Positions 7,382-12,236 of a stretch of DNA of 12,236 nt are shown here, one piece after another. The stretch covers positions 1 through 12,236 of the forward strand of contig JAGGWC010000077.1 of assembly GCA_021157645.1 (NCBI GenBank), read 5' to 3'. Made by a program: the position numbers and the translations under genes. The notes under the pieces were generated by a model. The model was not told the origin of the DNA, did no database searches, and saw only the letters and a list, made by a program, of their open reading frames with translations. Each line of letters begins with the position of its first letter. Position 1 is the stretch's first letter. This stretch comes from Candidatus Cloacimonadota bacterium (GTDB lineage Bacteria > Cloacimonadota > Cloacimonadia > Cloacimonadales > TCS61).

Positions 7382-7415
7382 CAAGAGGGGAAAGCATTAG
7401 CTTTCCTCTCTTGTT
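7382..7415 (+). terminator. Terminator-like hairpin of the protease gene
   Basis: CAAGAGGGGAAAGC (7382-7395) pairs with GCTTTCCTCTCTTG (7400-7413) over 14 pairs, one a G-T, around the loop ATTA. It begins 51 bases past the protease stop codon. Only a weak T-tract (TT, then ATAAG) follows, so termination may be partial or depend on other factors, but the stem is by far the strongest in this gap. Confidence 0.65.
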
Positions 7416-7453
7416 ATAAGAAGCAAAAAAATGATGATAATATAACAAATAGT

Positions 7454-7493
7454 ATTTTTACTAATTTCAGTTAATGATATTTCAAGTAAAAAT
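7454..7493. repeat. Inverted repeat upstream of the 1306-residue protein gene
   Basis: ATTTTTACT (7454-7462) and AGTAAAAAT (7485-7493) are perfect inverted copies separated by 22 bases, ending three bases before a TTGACA hexamer. The position suits a regulator site, but AT-rich DNA yields such repeats easily. Confidence 0.3.
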
Positions 7494-7496
7494 TAT

Positions 7497-7526
7497 TTGA
7501 CAGATACTAATATAATTACATAGATA
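7497..7526 (+). promoter_or_regulatory. Possible promoter of the 1306-residue protein gene
   Basis: TTGACA (7497-7502) followed after 18 bases by TAGATA (7521-7526). The -35 match is exact, the -10 weak. It would give a short leader of about 10 bases before the ATG at 7544 and would make this gene independent of the protease gene, in agreement with the hairpin at 7382-7415. Confidence 0.3.
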
Positions 7527-7532
7527 AAATTT

Positions 7533-7536
7533 GGAG
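7533..7536 (+). promoter_or_regulatory. Shine-Dalgarno of the 1306-residue protein gene
   Basis: GGAG seven bases before the ATG at 7544, which opens a signal peptide; this supports the start. Confidence 0.5.
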
Positions 7537-7543
7537 TAAGTTA

Positions 7544-10500
7544 ATGAAAAAAATCGTTTTTCTATTTTTATTTTTGCTGATCTGGGTCAATGCTGTTTCG
7601 TTAATAGTAGAAACTGCATCATTCACAGATTTTCTGTATGGTTCTACAGAAGATTGTGAATATGATAACTGGATATCTCATATTGTTGAAGGAATTGCGG
7701 AGGAAGGTTATAATTTGTATTCTCCATGGGAAGTACAATCAGATAGTTTCGGAACTTTTGTATTGCCAGATGATGTTATGCTTGCGCAATGGCAAAATAT
7801 AATAGATGCTTTTCTTTTACAAAATTATCTTGCTGTACAGAGTATGTTGGATGTTTACAATTTTCCATATCATGTTGTTGAATTCAATGACACTGATACA
7901 GGGAATACTTATTACATGTTGCGTGAAAACTTGAATTCTGAATATTATGACACAAATGGAACACCAGGAACTCATGATGATGAAATTGGTTCTTTTGATT
8001 ATGGCTGGGGACTTTTCATTCATAATCCGCAATCAATAAATCCGGTAATTATCACAGTTCCGCACCCGAATGATGATTTTATAACTCCGGTAATCGGCTA
8101 TAAGTGCTTTAAAGATTGGAACGCAAAATTCTTGCTTATCTCTGGTGCAGGAAGAGAAGTTTTATGGACAGAACAAGGCAATTATTCCAATTCACGATCT
8201 TTATGCGATCCTTCTAGAAATGAAGACGTAGCTTTCAATATAGCTTATAAGTCATTTTGTGATGACATAAGAGAAGATTTTAACAGACGAGAATTTTCTG
8301 CACAGATTCACAGTTATGATTGGAACAGGCATGATAATCATCCCGACTGTCAGGTCTCGGCAATGCACAATTGTCCGAACCTTCCCATCAGAGATCTCTC
8401 CGATCTGCATCTTGATATGATAAATGCATCTGAACACATTACGATCCCGCAAAATACTATTGGTTCCAATACAGAAGTTTTGCTAAACGATTATTATTCG
8501 GTGAATTACTCTCTTTATGATTTCCTTTTCTACAATTGGGAAGGTGACCCGTATCCGGTGAACAATAATATTGATCTTCCGGGATATAGCGGAAATAAAC
8601 AGCGACTTTATACTTATCAGGATTGGAATGGTTATGATATTTTTGATCCTTTCTTTCATATTGAAATGGACGAACTGCCAGGTAGTTATGTAGAATCAGA
8701 AGAAAATTATCATTGGTTTTACGGCTTTGATACAGAAACTAATATGTTCCAAATGGATATGCTATTTGATAAAGCACTTTCTTATTATTCTCATTGGGTA
8801 AATGCGATGACAGAAATCTTACCCGAAACTTTAGAATTGGATGACGGAATTGTGCCAACTACACCGCAAAATTTTATCGCATCAAATGTTGATTATAACT
8901 CAATTAATCTTCATTGGGAACCAATCTCTTCCTTCGATTTTTATACATACGAAATTCTATTCGCAAATGAACCGATAACGCAACTTAATCATGTAATTAT
9001 TAATAGAGAAAATGTTAGTTCTCTCGCCAGTTCTTTACAAAGTGCATACTCTATATTTTCACTTGATATCAATAATAATTATTATTTCCAAATACGATCA
9101 ATTGACAATAATGGAAATTCTTCACCTTTTTCAGAAGAGCTTGAAGTATTTACAGCACCTGCACAAATTGAGGATCTTACAGCAATTGGTCTTGATGCAA
9201 GAGCAAATATCACTTGGACAGCAGTACAACAAAATGGGAATATGGGATTCAATATCTACAGAAAACAATATGGTGAAGAATTTATCCAGATAGATAGTTG
9301 GGCAAATAATTTTTTATTATCTGGAACTCAAAATCCTGGAGAAGAATATTCATACTTTGATGAAAATTTAGAAAATGAAATAATTTATACATACCAGATA
9401 TCATCAGAAAATGAGAGCGGTAATGTATTTCTGTATGATCAAATGAAAAACTGTTCTCCAAGTGAACACTTCAATATTTATGTTTCAAATTCTAATTCAA
9501 CCATTATCGATTCTACAACATTTGCAAAAAACCAGTATGCTTATAACGGGCAAGATCCCGATTATGATATTTTAAAAAATATGGAACTTGCAGATGAATA
9601 TATTTTCTCTGCTTTTTATGAACAGTATTGGTCTCCGGGCGGTGTTTATCTTCAACAAGAAATTTATAGTAATTACTCACCCTTAGAAAGCTATAAAATA
9701 TGGAATCTGAAGTTAAAAACGAATCAAATTAATGAGCCAGTAGAAATATCTGTCAGCTCTAATTTCCTTAATAATAATGGGAAACTGTATCTATTAGATA
9801 TACAAACTGATCAAATCACAGATTTGGTAGATGAGAATTTGATTTTCTTTGCCGAAGATACAATCTATTACGATTTTAAATTATATTGGGGTGATCTGCA
9901 TCCTTTTGTTAACATTACAAATATGCAAAATAAACTTCTACAAGGTGGCGATGAATTATTGATCGAATGGCAATCTAATGTATATCAATTGGTTGAATTC
10001 TTTGATATTTCTTTACAGAATGAAGAGACAACTATTGTAATTACTGATTCAGTGGGTCAGTTGGAAAATCAATTTATTTGGGAAACTCCAGAGGATATTG
10101 AAATACACAATGCACATATTGTTATTGGTATTCACGCTACAGATGGGACAATTTATGAAAATTTTTCTACCGCATCTTTTGGAATTGTTCCTCTAGTTTA
10201 TACAATTGAATTCACCGAAGGCTGGCAGTTGATAACTAATCCGTGGAACAGTGATGATCCATACTATGTATCAGACGTATTTGGACTAAATTCTGAGTTA
10301 CTTTTTCCTCTTCCAGATAATAATTTTGAGAATTCTAATATGTTTAATTTTGGAATTGGATACTGGTTGAATGCAGAAGCAGAAGGTTATTTTACCCACT
10401 CTAACGCAATCATAAAAGAGGTTTATTCTATTTCCCTGAATCCTGGTTGGAATCTTGTACCAAATCCGCATCTTTGTTCATATAACCCACGCAATTTGGG

Positions 10501-11464
10501 AATAACAAATTCTGGAAGCACCTTCCCATTTGGATATGCTGTGGAAGAAGAATTTATTGCCAATGTTGCTTATGTTTACAGAGAGGGGATATTTGTAGAA
10601 ACAGATATTATTAATCCATACGAGGCATTTTATTTATACGTAAATGAGGATAATTATGATAACATGGAATGTATGTTCTATCCCTATTATGGTGGATATT
10701 ATGCTATCCCGGAAGTAGATTGGGAAATCGCAATTTCAGCAACTCAAACTGATAGTGATGGTATTATTTTGGGTTGTAGCGAACATGCTACTGATAATTT
10801 CGATAATGCCTACGATTTGCCAGAAGCACCTGTAAAACCTGTAGAAAACGGGATTAAAATGTATCTCCCTAAAAATTGTCATCCAGATTCTCTATATCTT
10901 TATTCAGAATTAGATTGCGAAATAAAATCATCTTTGGAGACAGGATTACCTGAAAATAAATTGTGGAATTTTGTGTTAGAAATTCAAGTTTTAGATGCTG
11001 TAACATTTGAATTCGATATGTTAGATCTACCTGAAGGTTATTATGCTGATATACAAATCGATGGTAACAGTTGGAATCAGCTGATAAGCGGAAGTTATAT
11101 TTATTCTATCATTCCATCTCAGATAGGAACAATTTCCGGTTCCGTTCTTGTGAACAATAATGTTGTCATGTCAGATGATATAGTCTCTACCGGATATGAT
11201 TTTATTAATTATCCAAATCCCTTTAATCCTTCCACTAAAATTCGCTTTAATGTTCTTGAGGAAGGTAGAGTCGAACTATCTATTTACAATATTAAAGGGC
11301 AGAAAGTAAAAACTTTATGTAAAGAGATTCTACAGTCAGGGAATCATGAATATATATGGGAAGGAAAAAACAGTTCTGATCATACAGTTGCTTCAGGTGT
11401 ATATTTTATCAGGCTTAATAATGGAGAAAAAACAGAGGTTAGAAAAGTATTATTACTTAAATAA
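7544..11464 (+). CDS. Large secreted multidomain protein; N-terminal putative metal-dependent hydrolase, FN3 modules, sorting domain
   Basis: 1306 residues with a signal peptide at 1-19. Residues about 155-430 form a domain I cannot place firmly. It has 'VIITVPHPNDDF' (168-179), 'GREVLWTEQGNYSNSRS' (203-219), 'CDPSRNEDVAFN' (221-232), 'AQIHSYD' (253-259) and 'FHIEMDELP' (371-379). H174-x-x-D177, H256 and E374 resemble the zinc and catalytic positions of N-formylglutamate amidohydrolases and the M14-like carboxypeptidase fold, so a zinc-dependent amide or peptide hydrolase is plausible (inference). Two FN3-like modules follow (about 437-538, 'TPQNFIASNVDYNSINLHWE'; about 539-640, 'IEDLTAIGLDARANITWTA'). 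The region at 640-880 is beta-rich and unassigned. At 885-1050 are two copies of a 'GW.L..NP' module. The final roughly 87 residues, from 'YPNPFNPS' to 'RKVLLLK', are a type A sorting domain. It is therefore likely exported and surface-linked like the protease upstream. Confidence 0.8.
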   Translation: MKKIVFLFLFLLIWVNAVSLIVETASFTDFLYGSTEDCEYDNWISHIVEGIAEEGYNLYSPWEVQSDSFGTFVLPDDVMLAQWQNIIDAFLLQNYLAVQSMLDVYNFPYHVVEFNDTDTGNTYYMLRENLNSEYYDTNGTPGTHDDEIGSFDYGWGLFIHNPQSINPVIITVPHPNDDFITPVIGYKCFKDWNAKFLLISGAGREVLWTEQGNYSNSRSLCDPSRNEDVAFNIAYKSFCDDIREDFNRREFSAQIHSYDWNRHDNHPDCQVSAMHNCPNLPIRDLSDLHLDMINASEHITIPQNTIGSNTEVLLNDYYSVNYSLYDFLFYNWEGDPYPVNNNIDLPGYSGNKQRLYTYQDWNGYDIFDPFFHIEMDELPGSYVESEENYHWFYGFDTETNMFQMDMLFDKALSYYSHWVNAMTEILPETLELDDGIVPTTPQNFIASNVDYNSINLHWEPISSFDFYTYEILFANEPITQLNHVIINRENVSSLASSLQSAYSIFSLDINNNYYFQIRSIDNNGNSSPFSEELEVFTAPAQIEDLTAIGLDARANITWTAVQQNGNMGFNIYRKQYGEEFIQIDSWANNFLLSGTQNPGEEYSYFDENLENEIIYTYQISSENESGNVFLYDQMKNCSPSEHFNIYVSNSNSTIIDSTTFAKNQYAYNGQDPDYDILKNMELADEYIFSAFYEQYWSPGGVYLQQEIYSNYSPLESYKIWNLKLKTNQINEPVEISVSSNFLNNNGKLYLLDIQTDQITDLVDENLIFFAEDTIYYDFKLYWGDLHPFVNITNMQNKLLQGGDELLIEWQSNVYQLVEFFDISLQNEETTIVITDSVGQLENQFIWETPEDIEIHNAHIVIGIHATDGTIYENFSTASFGIVPLVYTIEFTEGWQLITNPWNSDDPYYVSDVFGLNSELLFPLPDNNFENSNMFNFGIGYWLNAEAEGYFTHSNAIIKEVYSISLNPGWNLVPNPHLCSYNPRNLGITNSGSTFPFGYAVEEEFIANVAYVYREGIFVETDIINPYEAFYLYVNEDNYDNMECMFYPYYGGYYAIPEVDWEIAISATQTDSDGIILGCSEHATDNFDNAYDLPEAPVKPVENGIKMYLPKNCHPDSLYLYSELDCEIKSSLETGLPENKLWNFVLEIQVLDAVTFEFDMLDLPEGYYADIQIDGNSWNQLISGSYIYSIIPSQIGTISGSVLVNNNVVMSDDIVSTGYDFINYPNPFNPSTKIRFNVLEEGRVELSIYNIKGQKVKTLCKEILQSGNHEYIWEGKNSSDHTVASGVYFIRLNNGEKTEVRKVLLLK

Positions 11465-11493
11465 TATTTATTTTCTTTTTCTTCTTAATTAAA

Positions 11494-12236
11494 CTATTTC
11501 AACAAAACCATCCTTTTAGTTTTCTCATAATTTTCTGTTTTAAGTTTATAGAAGTAAATTCCTGAAGAGACAGGATTATTTGTTTGATCTGTGCCATCCC
11601 AAACTATTGAATTAGTTTTTAATTCTGAATTTTCAATTTTAAATTCGCGAACGCGCTGTCCTTTCAGGTTAAATATCTCTAGAGTAACCGGTGATGATGT
11701 TTGTGTTAAGTTAAAAGAAATAGTTGTTTCAGGGTTAAAAGGATTAGGATAATTTCCAATCAGCATATTAGTTACTAAAGTTAAATTATCTTCAGTATTT
11801 GTATAATTCAATGTCATTGTTATTGGAATTATTAATTCATCTTGTGATGGATCGTTATGATAAATTACGATTTCAGCAGTATATTGTCCTACTTCAAGTC
11901 CATCAGGATCAAAAGAAATTAATATATCTTCATAATCATTTGGTTGGATAACACAGGAATCTATACTCACTTCCAGCCAACCTGCAAATTGAGATGAATC
12001 TATGATCGCCAGCTCACAATTCAGATCAGATTCACCGATATTTGAAAGAATCATTATTCCTTCATGGATCTGGTTAGAAGTAATGGTGAGATCAATGAAA
12101 AGCGGATTGCAATGAATTACAGGAGGTAAAATACATTCAGAAGACAAAGGGATAAGCAATTCAGGTGTATCAGAATCATTACTAAAAATTGTCAATTCAC
12201 CAAAATACTGTCCAGGTTCATCAATTTCAAATTCAA
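11494..12236 (-). CDS. Extracellular Ig-like repeat protein with sorting domain, C-terminal part only
   Basis: The minus frame is open from the right edge (first full codon ending at 12234) to TAG at 11494-11496, giving 246 visible residues; the 5' end lies outside. A TTG at 12195 is not the start, since the frame continues upstream with 'DEPGQYFGELTIFSNDSD'. Two Ig-like repeats are visible: the end of one ('GQYFGELTIFSNDSDTPELL') and a full one ending 'GQYTAEIVIYHNDPSQDELI'. This is the pattern of ASPM/SPD2/Hydin-type or choice-of-anchor beta-sandwich repeats common in FCB surface proteins. A linker leads to 'IGNYPNPFNPETTISFNL', the type A sorting domain, ending 'KRMVLLK'. The sorting domain has 'IENSELKTNSIVWDG' where its two neighbours have a glycine-containing turn. 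It is convergent with the 1306-residue gene, 29 bases apart. Any catalytic domain would lie beyond the window. Confidence 0.82.
   Translation of the reverse strand, partial: EFEIDEPGQYFGELTIFSNDSDTPELLIPLSSECILPPVIHCNPLFIDLTITSNQIHEGIMILSNIGESDLNCELAIIDSSQFAGWLEVSIDSCVIQPNDYEDILISFDPDGLEVGQYTAEIVIYHNDPSQDELIIPITMTLNYTNTEDNLTLVTNMLIGNYPNPFNPETTISFNLTQTSSPVTLEIFNLKGQRVREFKIENSELKTNSIVWDGTDQTNNPVSSGIYFYKLKTENYEKTKRMVLLK

Noticed and set aside
9012..9293. 93-codon plus-strand frame within the 1306-residue gene
   Set aside because: Out-of-frame shadow of the FN3 region; no ribosome binding site or recognisable domain.
11465..11493. Shared terminator between the two convergent genes
   Set aside because: The 29 bases are T-rich but contain no stem of useful length.
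12193..12195. TTG as the start of the rightmost minus-strand gene
   Set aside because: The frame continues without a stop to the window edge and the upstream residues complete an Ig-like repeat, so the gene is 5'-truncated by the window.
1..12236. Insertion sequence, prophage, toxin-antitoxin or defence system
   Set aside because: No transposase, integrase, phage structural or defence domain is present and no terminal inverted repeats with target duplications were seen.

Overview
The window is AT-rich (about one third G+C by eye) and carries three large secreted proteins. Each ends in the same C-terminal module, which begins YPNPFNP, continues with a GQ.V motif and ...SGIYF or ...SGVYF, and closes with a basic tail ending LLK. 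This is the type A sorting/anchoring domain of the Bacteroidota/FCB superphylum. The combination of this domain, AT-rich DNA, a 'GDGDGVPNPGE' linker, an FG-GAP propeller and FN3 modules fits Candidatus Cloacimonadota or a close FCB relative best. That placement is an inference from protein style; no rRNA or tRNA was seen.

Layout. Bases 1-490 (minus) hold the 5' part of an outer-membrane beta-barrel-like protein that runs off the left edge. Bases 491-943 are a long non-coding stretch, less AT-rich than the other gaps, with repeated motifs and a strong hairpin. Bases 944-2755 (minus) are a tight two-gene unit: glucokinase, whose TAA is directly followed by the ATG of a class I methyltransferase. 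Bases 2866-3714 (minus) encode an RlmI/RlmK-like, PUA-less RNA methyltransferase. A 314-base divergent gap follows, with a 35-base imperfect palindrome. Bases 4029-7331 (+) encode a secreted subtilisin-family protease with a beta-propeller and sorting domain. A terminator-like hairpin follows. Bases 7544-11464 (+) encode a 1306-residue secreted protein whose N-terminal domain resembles zinc-dependent amidohydrolases or carboxypeptidases. It then has FN3 modules, a duplicated GW.L..NP module and a sorting domain. Bases 11494-12236 (minus) are the C-terminal part of another sorted extracellular protein, convergent with the previous gene and open at the right edge.

How it fits together. The left part is housekeeping: sugar phosphorylation and methylation. 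The right part is an extracellular set: a protease, a candidate metal-dependent hydrolase and an Ig-like repeat protein, all apparently exported by Sec and then handled by a type IX-like system. I see no defence system, CRISPR array, prophage or insertion sequence. The most interesting items are the unassigned N-terminal enzyme domain at 7544-11464, the structured repeat-bearing gap at 600-943, and the palindrome before the protease gene.
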